Source: Raphanus sativus
Lineage: Eukaryota; Streptophyta; Magnoliopsida; Brassicales; Brassicaceae
Length of the DNA: 64,000 bases
Direction of reading: 5' to 3'
Assembly (NCBI RefSeq): GCF_000801105.2
Contig: NC_079514.1
Location: 18,826,293-18,890,292 of the forward strand
Shown here: piece by piece, positions 48,001 to 59,954 of the stretch
Layout: every line of letters begins with the position of its first letter
How positions within the stretch are numbered: the first letter of the stretch is position 1
The notes under the pieces: model-generated
Seen by the model: the letters and a program-made list of their open reading frames with translations, nothing else
What the model was told of the DNA's origin: nothing
The model's database searches: none
Program-made: the position numbers and the translations under genes

Positions 48001-48214
48001 ATTAGATGGAAGAATAATAGTAATGTAAATAAAATATTATTATGTACTTACCATAACTCATTTGGAAACAAGGTTTTTTTTTCCGACTAAACACACTCTA
48101 TCTTCTTTTTTTCAAGGGTTTTTTTGTCAAACCAACTAATTGGACCCACAAAAAAGTGTGCTACATGTACTATGTGTCTTTATATGTAAAAGAAAGACAA
48201 AATGTGTCCTAACA
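45077..48214. mobile_element. Mutator-like element(s), probably nested
   Basis: The outer ends are imperfect inverted repeats of about 70 bp: AAGACACATTTTCAC... at 45077 and the complement of ...GTGTCCT at 48214, both followed by a second GACACAT block. A second pair of GACAC-type ends at about 46100 and 47650 suggests another element inside; its right end matches 11155-11355. No convincing target duplication or transposase was found. The inner part holds the minisatellite. Confidence 0.45.
46797..47300. repeat. GTGGATG-rich minisatellite
   Basis: Degenerate units built around GTGGATGCCATGGTGGTGGATGTGGATACGGAGGTGAAAGACGTGAGG-like sequence repeat several times with uneven length. Plus-strand translation shows Val/Asp-rich (VVVDAMVVDVDTEVK) or Gly/Cys-rich (GCHGGGCGYGGE) blocks depending on frame. 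The long minus-strand Ser/Thr/His-rich frames here are by-products of the repeat. Confidence 0.7.
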
Positions 48215-48252
48215 TGTAATCAACTCTAGATAAAATATAGTATCAAATCTTT

Positions 48253-48441
48253 TTTCTTTTTGAATTATACAGAGGTATCCTGGCCCTACAGACGTGGTCC
48301 AGACTAGTCACGTGTTGCCACATGTCGCTTTTATGTCCCTGGCGATGCCGAAATGTTAATTCTCCAGTGGCCGGGATTCGAATCCAGGTAGCGGAACTCA
48401 CAGCTGTGAACTCTTTACCAACTGACCTAGAAGCCTCGGTT
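48253..48441 (-). mobile_element. tRNA-derived SINE
   Basis: On the minus strand the 189-bp element starts AACCGAGGCTTCTAGG, then has an A-box-like GGTCAGTTGGTAAAGAG and a B-box GGATTCGAATCC, the RNA polymerase III promoter of tRNA-derived SINEs, and ends in an A-rich tail (TTCAAAAAGAAAA). A perfect 13-bp target duplication GTATCAAATCTTT flanks it at 48240-48252 and 48442-48454. It resembles the crucifer SB/S1-type families. Confidence 0.85.
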
Positions 48442-48454
48442 GTATCAAATCTTT

Positions 48455-49867
48455 CACAAAGATTAAAAATGATCTGCATGCATTTTTTAAATAATATTAA
48501 AGTTAAAATAGATATAACTGAAATGGATTCTTAAATGAAACTCTTTACATAACAAGAAAAAGTGTCAAAATTACTTTTTACAAAACAAAGCAAATATTAT
48601 TTATAATTTGTATAGATTATTAATTTAATTACAAATATAAACAGTTAAAATATGAAATACGAAACATATTAGTTTCAATCTTAAGGACATATAAATATAT
48701 AAAAAATTAAGTTAAGGAAATTTGAAATTAGTTTTTGATCAAAATTTATTGAAATTTCTGTTTTATAAATTTATAGTTTTGAAATATTTTTATGTAAACA
48801 GAATTTATTTAAATATTTTATTAAATTTAATTTAAAATGAATTGTTGATTTAAATATTATTTAAATACACATTTTATTAAATTTTTATTTTGGAAATATT
48901 ATTGAAATATTTTTGAAATATTTTAAATATATATTTATGAAATTTATTGTTGATTTAAATATGAAATATTATTGAAATATTTTTGAAATATTATTGAAAT
49001 ATTTTAAATATATATTTATGAAATTGATTGTTGATTTAAATATGAAATATCTTATTTTAAATTTGATTGCTTTATATAAAAGTACAATTTAGTTAAACAA
49101 CACTAATTTATATAAATATTTTATTAAATTAATTTTTGAAAATTAATTCATGATTTAAATATTATTTTAATAATTTATTTTGTTATTTTATTGGAACATA
49201 AATTTTTAGTTTCATAAACTTTTAGATATATTAATCAATTAACAATTGTTTTGGAAAATAAAATCTGGGACCCACCCAAAACTTTTTTTTTTTTAAAATT
49301 GAAAATAACTAGATCGATCCAGTATAAAATAAAGAAAAATAATAATGGTGGGTCCCGCAATATCTTTAATAAGAAAAAATAATAATAAATAAAAAGGGTA
49401 AGAATGGAAAAGGAGAAAATGTAGAAAAGGCGGGGTAGTAATAAAAAAAAAATTCTACCTAGGGTAAATAATAATACTTTCCACGATTTGTAGTTTAGAC
49501 CCAAAGAGAAGGGAAACAAGAGATGAAATTGAGTTGCAGAGAAAAGAAGAAGTAGTGAGTTCGATTTGGAGAGTTAGGGTTTAAGAGTATCAATTTGAGG
49601 ATTTTGTAAATCAGTGATATTTTTGAAACGACTACGTAGGGGTGTCGGTGAAAATTGAATGGAGATGTGGCGATAAAAATGGTTGACTGAAAGTGTATCT
49701 TCTACGGCTCGGTCAAAATAAGTTTGTGATTTATTTAGGTTAATGAAAAGTTTGTATTTGTTTTGGCCACTTTTTACTAGTAATCGCATGTACTATCAAT
49801 GTAATCGGTTCCATTTAAAATTAATGAAATTCTAATTGAATTTATTATTTTGTGCTTTAGAAAATCA
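48455..49867. other. AT-rich repeat and upstream Copia sequence
   Basis: 48885-49060 has short repeats of GAAATATTATTGAAATATTTT and TGATTTAAATATGAAATAT. From about 49500 the sequence may be the 5' leader or LTR of the Copia element that follows, but its other LTR is outside the window, so boundaries cannot be set. No gene. Confidence 0.4.
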
Positions 49868-50715
49868 ATGGCAAACATGGAGAAGCTCCAATTTCCCGCT
49901 CTGGATTTCACCGGGTCCAACTACATTTCTTGGGTTACCAATTTCGAACTCCACCTTGAATCTCTTGGTTTATCTGAAACCGTTAAAGAGAATAATACTT
50001 CGACGCCTCAAGAAAAGACCAAATCGGTGATCTTCCTTAGAAGACACCTTGATGAAAGTATTTATGATTATGCCAACATGAGAGATCGTAAAGAGCTATG
50101 GAAGTCTCTGAAAGATCGTCAGAAAGACATAACACTTCCACTTGCCCGAGATGAATGGCAGAGTCTGAGATTTCAAGATTTCGACAAAGTGATGAATTAT
50201 AATTCTGTTGTGTTAGGAGTTGTGGCCAAATTGAGATATTGTGTGAAACGATTACCGAATCTTAAATGCTTGAGAAGACATACACCACATTCCACAAGAG
50301 CCACATCACCCTGCAACAACAATATAGGTTGCGGGGATATACCAAATTTTCGGATTTGATTGTGGCACATCCATAGCAGAAAAGAACAACGAGCTTCTGA
50401 TAAAGAATCACATGACTCGTCCAACTGGTTCTAAAGCATTCCCTGAAGCAAACGCATTAGATGCGAAGAAACCAGTGAAAGAAAATAAGGCTTTCCGTGG
50501 TCACGGTCGTGGTCGTCAAAACTATCGTGGACGCGGACGAAAGTACAATCCACAAGATAGGAAGTCATTCCAATGGATCCGCTCTGAGCAATCCCCGAAG
50601 GGAAAAGAAAGCCAAGGAAGTACCTCCCAGAAGCGAGAAGATGCTTGTTTCAGATGCAGTACTAAGGGACATTGGTCTCATATATGTCGTACCCCTGCAC
50701 ACCTTTGTGATCTAT
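49868..50715 (+). pseudogene. Copia gag, 5' part, interrupted by the Athila-type element
   Basis: A Copia-type gag starts at MANMEKLQFPALDFTGSNY (49868). The capsid region runs in one frame to about 50235 (ARDEWQSLRFQDFDKVMNY), then shifts frame, with at least one stop and a second shift before 50412. From there it is open again: Gly/Arg-rich GHGRGRQNYRGRGRKY and a CCHC knuckle CFRCSTKGHWSHIC. At 50715 the reading is cut by the Ty3/Gypsy insertion and resumes at 62624. Dead. Confidence 0.85.
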
Positions 50716-51867
50716 TGATATATGGTGTTTTTAACATCATTGTATATATGTTTTCATTTGTTTCAAGTCACTAATTCGTGTCAGTCTAGTCCTTTTTGAC
50801 CTTTTACAGGTCTGGAGTTGGTAGAAGGAAGAAGAGAAGGTGCCTGATGAAAAGAAGTCCTTTTGGAGCATTCCTGCGGAGAACACTCAAGAGAACAGTC
50901 CCGAGACTGTTCTATCGCAAGCGGAACAAGCATACGGAGTGATCCGGAGATTGTTCCAGACGAATATGGAAACTCCTATTTCGGGAATTAAAACCCTGAT
51001 GCCCTAATCTCTTTTCTTCTGATTGGCGCCTCCATATAAAAAGGCCATCTATCTATTTTCTATTTTTCTTACGCTAGTTTTTGCAAGAGACAAGTTTCAT
51101 ACTTTTGGATTCAAGCTTTTGTAAGGGCGACGGCTTTCATCTCACTCGAGAGAACAACCTGAACCCTAGTTTATTTCTTCTTAATCTGATCATGAGTATT
51201 TCAGTTTCATCTGTTGTTTTTCTCTGCATCATGATTGAGTAGTCGACTGTTGATCTAGGGTGATAGAGTGCATTCGCGACTGAGCATAGATAGGTTATCA
51301 ATTAGTAAATCTTCATTCATTCATTGTTTCATGCCTGCGTTAAACTGATCATCTAGCGTTTGATCCCAAGTAAATCTGTGCATCAAAAGTGTAATAGGTT
51401 GCTAGATCTTGTATGAATGAGCACTGCATCCTTAGCCACACGAAAGTAGATGTTAAGGTGCATTGTGAACAGATCGGAGTCATTCATTAAGGTTCACCAT
51501 CAGATCTCAGACCAAGCGACATCTTAGGAGCTGGGTCTGATCGGTGAAAGGATCAACTACACGACAGTGTGTTGTTCTAGCCTGTTCTCCGAGTTCTAGA
51601 TAGAACTGCATCGAACCTGAATATCTGCTTGGTCGTGATTGAGATCACTCGCATTCATCCTGGATTAACTCCTTTTAAATTGAATTCATCGCTTGTGCTT
51701 TTTACTTGTTCTCTACGTCACCTTTTTAACCAAATATTTATCTTCTTCTTAGCTTGATTTCGGAACTCATAGAACTAGAGTGTAGACTGGTCCTCTAGAT
51801 TTGAATCTCAATACTACAATTGCAACTGTTAACTTGGCAGTAGCAAGGATTCATTTTTAGTGTATCA
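50716..51867 (+). repeat. 5' LTR of the Athila-type element
   Basis: 1152 bp from TGATATATGG to GTGTATCA. It contains a TATA box (TATAAAAA, 51035-51042) and, about 120 bp upstream of it, a perfect 9-bp palindrome AGAACAGTC-CCGA-GACTGTTCT (50892-50913). Transcription should start shortly after 51060. Confidence 0.95.
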
Positions 51868-51872
51868 AGTTT

Positions 51873-51892
51873 TGGCGCAGTTGCGACGGGGA
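51873..51892 (+). other. Primer-binding site
   Basis: TGGCGCAGTTGCGACGGGGA starts 5 nt after the LTR. It resembles the complement of the tRNA-Asp 3' end used by Athila/Tat elements, with one mismatch and two extra bases. Confidence 0.7.
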
Positions 51893-51984
51893 CCAGATTT
51901 TTTACCTCTAATTTTCGGTTTCATATCTAGTCTAAGATATCTAACTCGTTTTATTTTCTTTGTTTCAGCTGATGATCCAGGTGC

Positions 51985-54900
51985 ATGACCAGTAGACATA
52001 CTCGGAGCAATGCACAAGGACCATTGCATCAGCTTACTAACGAAGAACTAGCGAGATTGGAACGACAGAACCGTCAACAGCCGAGATCAACGAACACCAA
52101 CATGGGTGATCATCCAGATGATCTCACTGCTGCACTTGCACTCATGCAACAGCAGATGCAGCAGATGCAGCAAACGATCCAAGCGCAGCAAGCTGCTGCC
52201 GAGCAAGCTGCTCTGAATGCTGCGAACCAGCAGAACCAACAGGAGGAAGTGGTCCAGATCGGGCAGAGAAACTTGCTGCGTAATCTGCCTGCTACGCGAT
52301 CTGCCATAACCCCTCCACCGTGCACTAGGCAAGACTTCGAGATCAAGCCAGCCTTGATAAGTCTAGTGCAAAGGAAGATCTTCAATGGACTTCCTGCTGA
52401 GATACCGATGGACCACATCGAGCACTTTGAGAAGATGTGTGGTTTCACTAAAGCGAATGGAGTACCACCCGATTACATCAAGTGTACTCTGTTCCCTTTC
52501 TCTCTTGATGGGAAAGCTGTTCGCTGGCTTGATTCACTACCCACAAGATCACTCACCACTTGGGAACAAGTCCGAGAGGCCTTCTTAAGCCACTTCTACA
52601 CGAAATCGAAGACGGCAGCTCTGAGACAGAAAATCGTGACCTTCAAACAGCTGGTGGACGAGCCGTTCTGCGATGCTTGGGAGCGATTCAATGTCTACCA
52701 CAGAGAGTGCCCACATCACGGTTTTGAGGAAGACTATCTGCTGGGAGTGTTCTACGATGGAGTAGGCTGGGAGTACAAGAACGCTTTGAACTCAGCCAGT
52801 AAGGGAGATTTCATGACTCAGTCCACTCAAGGTGCATTCGAGTTGATTGAGAACATGGCCTCAAGCTCAGCTGACAATAACCGCGAGACTGATCGCACTC
52901 AGAAGGTGAAGAGCATCGACAACAGCAAGATTGATGAGCTCTCTGCCAAGGTCGATCAGCTGATCAAGAGTAACAAGAACCAGGTCTTCATCATGGAAGA
53001 ATCCCCTCAGGATAAAGCTACCGCGGAAGGCACATCAGAGGCAGGTCAGTCGGCTGAGGATCAGCATGAAGTGAGTTATGTGAATGGGCAAGGATGGCAG
53101 TTCAAGAACTATCACCCGAACCTAAACGTGAGGAACAATCTCCACCTGTTCAACGCCCCTAAACCAGACGATAAAGCTCAAGGAACCCAGGGTCAGAACA
53201 ATGGATACCAAAGGCCTTATGGCAATCAGGGAAAAACCTTTGTCCTCAACCCAGCTCAGAATGCCCAATTCCACAGCCAGAAACAGCCGGTTAATCAGCA
53301 AGCTGCACAACCGACTCAGACTGCTCCGAATGATGACATGAAGAGCCTCGCCAATATGATGAGCCAACTGCTCCAAGGACAGCAGATCCAGGGGAAAGCA
53401 CTGAACCAGGTCACAAACGACATCAACACCAGGATGAATCATATGTTCAATGACCTGAGTGCGAAGTATGACAATGTCTCAAGCCATATGAGACAGATGG
53501 ATATTCAGATTGCTCAGACTGCTGAGAATGTGAAGAGACAGCAAGGAACTCTCCCTGGAAAAACAGACAAGAACCCCAAGGAGTGCAATGCAGTAGGGTT
53601 GAGGAGTGGAAAGCAACTGCCTGATCTAGACCCCAGGAGATTCACATCGGCTGAGAAAGGGAAGCAGAAGGAGTCGGATCAGCCATCTAAAGCTGTACCC
53701 ACAGATGAGGATGATGCAGAACAACCTTCTGAGACTGTTCCGACTGAAGCAGAGCGACCCACTGGGGTTGTTCCACCGACTGCAGCACCTTCTCCTGCTC
53801 GTCAGTATGTACCGAAGGTTCCTTACCCTGTTCCAGCAAAGGCTACACGCAAGGATAAAGAAGAGATGAAGTGCAGGAAGATGCTGGAAGACCTGACTGT
53901 CAAGCTCTCTCTGATGAGTGCGATCCAGATGATACCATCCATGCGTAGCTTTGTCAAAGGACTGATCTCAGGGAAGATATCTGATGACAGCGAGTTCATG
54001 ATTGTCTCTAAGGAGTGCAGCGCGGTGCTCCAGAACAGAAGGATCAAGAAGATGGGTGATCCAGGAAAGTTTGTTCTCTCGGTTCAGATTGGGAGAACAC
54101 TTTTCTCATGCTCATTGGTCGATCTAGGGTCGAGCATAAACCACATGCCATACACTGTGGCTAAGCGCCTTGGATACTCGGACTTCAAGCCTACCAGGAT
54201 GTCCTTAGTGTTTGCTGATCGATCTGTGAAGTCTCCAGTTGGAATCCTAGAAGATCTTCAAGTTCTGGTTGGAAACACCATTGTTCCTGCCGATTTCGTT
54301 GTTCTGGAAGTTGAGGAAGATTCCAATGATCCCCTGATCCTAGGCAGACCATTCCTCTGCACTGTTGGAGCTATCATTGATGTCCGACAAGGGAAGATTG
54401 TTCTCCACCTTGGAGATATTGTGATGAAGTTTGAGATGGATCAGATGCTCAAGAAACCGATGCTGGATGGACAAACTTTCACTGTCCAAGAAGAAGGTGA
54501 TCCATTAGAGCCGCATGAGGGAATGATCGAGGAGATTCTCACCGAGGATCCGCTTGAACTCGCCTTAGTCAGAGCTGAATCCGAGCAGAGCTTAGAGAGT
54601 GTTGATGCTGATGCCTATGCCAAATTCCTGGATTCAGCCAGGAGTATTGAGAGAATGGTGGCGAATCTAAGTTTGGGGGAGAACAGCGAGTCCAGCACAG
54701 CGACTGGAACAACCGCGCCTCAGAACCCGACTGTTCCGGCAGCTCAGATCGATGACTCATGGAGCGAGCTGAAAGCTCCAAAAGTAGAGCTCAAATCCCT
54801 TCCCAAGGGCCTCAGGTATGCATTTCTTGGACCCAATTCCACATACCCTGTTATTGTGAATGCTGACCTGAACAATGCAGAGACTGCTCTGCTCTTGTGT

Positions 54901-57763
54901 GAGCTGAGAAAATATCGTAAGGCTTTGGGTTATTCTCTAGCTGACATACCTGGCATTTCACCTGATCTGTGCATGCATAGAATACACCTGGAAGATGAAT
55001 CGATGACTTCTGTAGAACATCAGAGGAGGTTAAACCCAAATCTAAAAGATGTTGTTAAGAAAGAGATAATGAAACTTCTAGAAGCAGGTGTGATCTATGC
55101 GATCTCTGATAGTAAGTGGGTTAGTCTTGTGCATGTAGTACCTAAGAAAGGTGGGATCACTGTGATAACCAATGAAAAGAATGAATTGATCCCCACTAGA
55201 ACAGTTACTGGTCATCGCATGTGCATTGATTTTCGTAAGTTGAATGCTGCGACTCATAAGGATCACTTCCGACTTCCTTTTATTGATCAAATGCTTGAGA
55301 GATTGGCTAACCACCCATACTATTTCTTTTTAGATGGTTATTCAGGTTTCTTTCAGATTCCCATCCACCCAGATGATCAGGAGAAGACGACGTTCACATG
55401 CCCTTATGGAACATATGCATACAGGAGGATGCCCTTTGGCTTGTGCAATGCTCCAGCGACCTTCCAGCGATGCATGATGTTGATTTTTACTGATCTGATC
55501 GAAGACATAATGGAGGTTTTCATGGACGATTTCTGCGTCTATGGGAGCTCCTTTCATGTCTGCTTGTCAAATTTGTGCAGGGTGCTGAAGCGATGCGAGG
55601 AGAAGCATCTGGTGCTGAACTGGGAGAAATGCCACTTCATGGTCAGAGATGGGATTGTTCTGGGACACAAGATATCAGAGAAAGGCATTGAGGTGGACAA
55701 GGCAAAGATCGAGGTCATGATGAGTCTGCAACCACCTACTTCAGTGAAAGGAATCAGGAGTTTCCTAGGACATGCTGGTTTCTATAGGAGGTTCATCCAG
55801 GACTTCTCCAAGATCGCGAGACCACTCACTCGATTACTCTGCAAGGAAGCTCAATTTGCTTTTGACAGTGACTGCCTAGCCGCATTTCACACGATCAAGG
55901 GAGCTCTAGTCAGTGCACCAGTTGTCCAACCTCCAGACTGGGATCTTCCTTTTGAGATCATGACGGATGCAAGTGATTTTGCAGTGGGAGCAGTCCTTGG
56001 ACAGCGTAAAGACAAGAAGCTTCACGTGATATACTATGCGAGCAGAACCTTGGATGCAGCTCAGTGCCGATACGCAACCACAGAGAAGAAGCTCCTTGCC
56101 ATCGTGTTCGCTTTTGAGAAGTTCAGATCCTATCTGGTTGGATCAAAAGTGATTGTGCACACAGACCACGCGGCTCTCAAGTACCTACTCACGAAGAAGG
56201 ATGCTAAACCGCGGCTATTAAGATGGATTCTTTTGCTCCAGGAGTTTGATCTGGAGATAAGAGACAAGAAGGGGGTTGATAATGGAGTAGCAGATCATCT
56301 CTCCAGGATGAAAGTGTCAGATGAGACAGTTCTAGATGTGGAACAACCGATGGAGTACGTAAATGCGATTGGTCTGCGCAACATGGAACAGTCATCACCT
56401 GTCATCAAAGATTGTTCCCGCATAGAAGGAGCATTCGTTGCAGTGATCCAGAAGGAGTACCCGAACCTCCCATGGTTTGCTGAGATTGCCAACTTCTTGG
56501 CAGCTGAGAAAGAACCTTTGAGGTTCACTGGGAATGAGAAAAGGAAATTTCTAAGGGAGGCAAGACACTACTTCTGGGATGAGCCGTACCTCTATCGGCA
56601 AGGCAAAGATGGGATCTTCAGGAGGTGTGTTCCAGAGGCTGATATTCCAGGGATCCTTCACCACTGCCCCGGTTCTTCCTATGCTGGTCACTTTGCCACC
56701 TTCAAGACAGTTTCCAAGATCCTACAAGCCGGCTTCTGGTGGCCCACTATGTTCAGAGATGCTCACGCTTTTATATCTCGATGCAATTCATGCCAAAGGA
56801 TGGGGAGTATAAGCAAGAGAAACGAGATGCCTCAGAACTACATCTTGGAAGTTGAAGTGTTCGACTGCTGGGGGATCGATTTCATGGGACCATTCCCAGT
56901 CTCTCACAAGAACGAGTACATCCTAGTTGCTGTGGACTATGTCTCCAAATGGGTAGAAGCAATTGCTAGTCCAACCAATGATGCGCGAGTTGTAATCAAG
57001 ATGTTCACCTCCATCATCTTTCCGAGATTTGGAGTACCTAGAGTGGTTATAAGCGATGGTGGAACTCACTTTATCAACAAGTTGTTCCAAGGGTTGCTGA
57101 GCAAGAATGGTGTCAAACACAAGGTTGCAACCGCCTATCATCCTCAAACAAGTGGTCAAGTGGAAGTTGCCAACAGAGAGATCAAGAACATCCTGCAGAA
57201 AACTGTCAACACCACCCGCAAGGATTGGTCTCTTAAGCTTGACGATGCTCTCTGGGCGTACAGAACAGCCTACAAGACCCCTCTAGGGACCACTCCCTAT
57301 CATCTGGTCTATGGCAAGGTGTGCCACCTTCCTGTTGAGCTAGAGTACAAGGCCGCTTGGGCTGTCAAACTACTCAACTTCGACATCAAACCCGCCAAGG
57401 AGAGGCGAACCATTCAGATCCACGAGTTGGAGGAGATCAGACATCTGGCCTATGAGAGTTCTAAGATCTACAAGGAAAAGACCAAGGCGTTCCATGACAA
57501 ACGAATCATCAGCAGAAGCTTTGCTCCGAACGATCGGGTCTTACTTTTCAATTCACGGGTTAAGGCTGTTCCCTGGAAAGCTTAAGTCCAGATGGTCCGG
57601 ACCTTTCACCATCAAGGAGGTTCGCCCTTACGGAGCTGTTGTGTTGCTGGATACAAGAGGTGGAGAATTTGTTGTTAATGGTCAGCGTCTTAAGCCATAT
57701 CTTGCTGACACAACAATCGCTGAAGGTGTAGAGATACCCTTAAGCGATCCCCCTCAAGCCTAA
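51985..57763 (+). pseudogene. Athila-type gag-pol polyprotein with one frameshift near the end
   Basis: The main frame is open 51985-57585 (1866 residues). Domains in order: Gln-rich start, retrotransposon gag ([20 protein letters not shown], about residues 150-270), linker, aspartic protease ([21 protein letters not shown]), reverse transcriptase ([18 protein letters not shown], catalytic [10 protein letters not shown]), RNase H ([25 protein letters not shown]), integrase zinc finger (H-x-H/C-x2-C, CNSCQRMG) and the DDE core ([33 protein letters not shown]). At about 57557-57559 a one-base shift in a GGG run ends the frame 26 bp later; the rest of integrase continues in the next frame to 57763 (SRWSGPFTIKEVRPYGAVV). 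Only the last roughly 65 residues are displaced. Confidence 0.9.
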
Positions 57764-58538
57764 TCGGCTCATTGAAGTCAAGCTAGTGACAGAAAACAAG
57801 CGCTTGGTGGGAGGCAACCCACTGGTGAGTGTAAATATTGTTCTCTTTTTGTTTTTGTTCTTTCTAGGAACTAACTTGCAGGTTGAAAAATCAAGAAAAT
57901 TCGAGATCACTCTAGGAGAACACTCCAGCGGTTGGTCCGCCGATTGTTCCAGGTAAGTGCTCGAACAAAAAAAAAATAAAAAAAATAAAAAGAAGAGGAA
58001 GCGGTTTTGATGGACCTATTTAAGGCCCAAACACTCCACTTCCCCACTTCATCTCTCTCGCCGCAAACCACCCCCCCCCCCTTAGAACCCTAAAATCGCG
58101 AACAAGCATCTCTCTCTTTCTCATCGATTTTGGTTCTAACCTCTTGGGATTCTCTAGAGATTGGGTTGTTTTGCAGGAATCACCTCTCCAATCAAGGTAA
58201 TCGGACAAGAACTCTCCCCCTTTAGCGCATGCAAATCGCGATTTGGGAGTGATTTCTTGGACTCTCTCTTTCCTTTATGCTTGCGATTTCATCCTAGATT
58301 GTAGCTCTTGATAGTATACTTGCTACTAGGATTGAACTCATGATTGATTTTCAATGGAAGAGGAACCGATTGTTGCTTGTGATTTCTGGCCTTTGCGATT
58401 TCTACTGTTGAGATTGAGGCTTGTGTAGGTTGTCTAGTAATCGATGGACTTGGATGGAACAAGAAGATTGGATTGTTCCATCGTTGCTAGAACAACCGAC
58501 GAACTGTTCTGATGTTGGGTGTTGTTGTTGTTTTGCAG
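57764..58538. other. Spacer between pol and the downstream ORF
   Basis: Non-coding internal sequence of the element, with an A-rich tract (57966-57995), a C run near 58070, and several GAACA/TGTTC words. It may hold a splice acceptor for the downstream ORF; TTTTGCAG just before the ATG at 58539 would fit. Confidence 0.4.
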
Positions 58539-59954
58539 ATGCCTCCAAAGATGCGAAACGCTAGAACAGCCAAGAGCACAGCTTCTCCAGCCGTGAGTGC
58601 TCCACCTGGTTACCCATGGCCGAACAAGAATGAGGGCGCGCCAATCGACCTCAATGATCCGAAGCTCCTAGACTTCAACGTTGAGGGATGGGACAAGGAG
58701 TCGGCAGCGATATACAACAGGCTCCTCCTGGCAGAGATCCTGCCCACGCGGTTCGTGCACCAGCAAACACTAGGCGCTCTAGGCCTTGACACTGAGGTGT
58801 TCGACACGATGCAAGCTATGGGATTTATGCCTCTCTGCTACCAGTTCCAGGTTCTATACCCAGACTTGGTCAGGCAAGTGCTCGCGACATGCAGGATCAC
58901 TTACCAGAACCCCACTGCGCCTACGTACGAGAACTGCTCCTTCTCCTTCATGGCTGATGGCAAGTTCTGCACCATCTCTCTCAACGATCTGAACGCGCTA
59001 TTCGAGATTGCAGACACGCCAAAGGGGGTTTCAGTGGAAAAGAAGTTCAAGCCGGCAGACACCTTTTGGGATCTCATCGCAGCCGGCAAGTTCACCTCTC
59101 GCAAGGCCTATCAGTCGCAGATCCGGAACCCTGCTATCCGGATCATTGCCAAGATCGTCTCCAATGTCCTGTTCGCGAAGGAGTACACCTCCAAGATCAC
59201 GAATGGAGAGCTTCAGGTTCTCTACACTGGACTTGAGGACGAGATGCGCAGAGAGAACATCACCCCGATCCAGGAAGTCAAGACCAACCCAGGGTTCCAT
59301 CTCATCTCCATGTTCGCTGACCGCAGAGACGCCCTGATTAGGACTAACGATAAAAAGGATCGATGCGGCAGTCTGCTCACACCATTGTTCCAGCACTTCA
59401 ACATCAACCTCAGCTCTTACAAGGTTGTCTCTGAGATAGAGTACATCGATACTCCTTACCTGATCGCATGCCACATCTTGCGCGACGAGACCACCTACAA
59501 ATTCCAGGATAAAGAAGGCAACCCTCTGTACTGCAAGCTCCCTATGCCAGGGTTCACAGACTTCTTATCCCTGGAGAACATTGTGTTCTCACTCGATGAA
59601 GAGCACCTCTGCGATGATCCGAAGGCGCCGGTTCAGCACGATGATGAAGACATGGATGATGTGGAGCATGTGACTCCACCGGCTGATGGTGAGTATGACT
59701 TGGAGGACTTCACCGATGTGACTGATGATCACGCCTACAGACGCTGGATGGTTGATTCCCAGAAGAAGAACAACAGCCTCATGAAGAGGATACTCAAGGC
59801 GATCACAGGCGGCTGCATCGGAGCGCAGGAAGAGCGTACGCCGCAGAGAACAAGGCGCCCAGGCAAGGAACACGCGGGAACATCGACTGGAGCAGAGAGA
59901 CTGCCGCGGAACAGGAGGACAGCTGGTCACTCCGGTAGCGGCGATTCAGACTGA
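58539..59954 (+). CDS. Downstream ORF of the Athila-type element (env position)
   Basis: 471 residues from MPPKMRNARTAKS; an upstream in-frame ATG at 58512 would add nine residues. The product resembles the Athila ORF1/plant-transposon protein family as I recall it (PTRFVHQQTLGALGLDTEVF; CRITYQNPTAPTYENCSFSF), found widely in Athila-type elements and of unknown function. It has an acidic stretch (DDEDMDDVEH, YDLEDFTDVTDD) and a basic, Gly/Arg-rich tail. No signal peptide or membrane segment is evident, so its env-like position is not matched by an env-like sequence. The frame is intact. The ATG follows a possible splice acceptor (TTGTTTTGCAG). Confidence 0.75.
   Translation: MPPKMRNARTAKSTASPAVSAPPGYPWPNKNEGAPIDLNDPKLLDFNVEGWDKESAAIYNRLLLAEILPTRFVHQQTLGALGLDTEVFDTMQAMGFMPLCYQFQVLYPDLVRQVLATCRITYQNPTAPTYENCSFSFMADGKFCTISLNDLNALFEIADTPKGVSVEKKFKPADTFWDLIAAGKFTSRKAYQSQIRNPAIRIIAKIVSNVLFAKEYTSKITNGELQVLYTGLEDEMRRENITPIQEVKTNPGFHLISMFADRRDALIRTNDKKDRCGSLLTPLFQHFNINLSSYKVVSEIEYIDTPYLIACHILRDETTYKFQDKEGNPLYCKLPMPGFTDFLSLENIVFSLDEEHLCDDPKAPVQHDDEDMDDVEHVTPPADGEYDLEDFTDVTDDHAYRRWMVDSQKKNNSLMKRILKAITGGCIGAQEERTPQRTRRPGKEHAGTSTGAERLPRNRRTAGHSGSGDSD

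Noticed and set aside
48360..48440. Functional tRNA gene suggested by the B-box GGATTCGAATCC
   Set aside because: There is no full cloverleaf, the body continues to an A-rich tail, and a 13-bp duplication marks it as a SINE.
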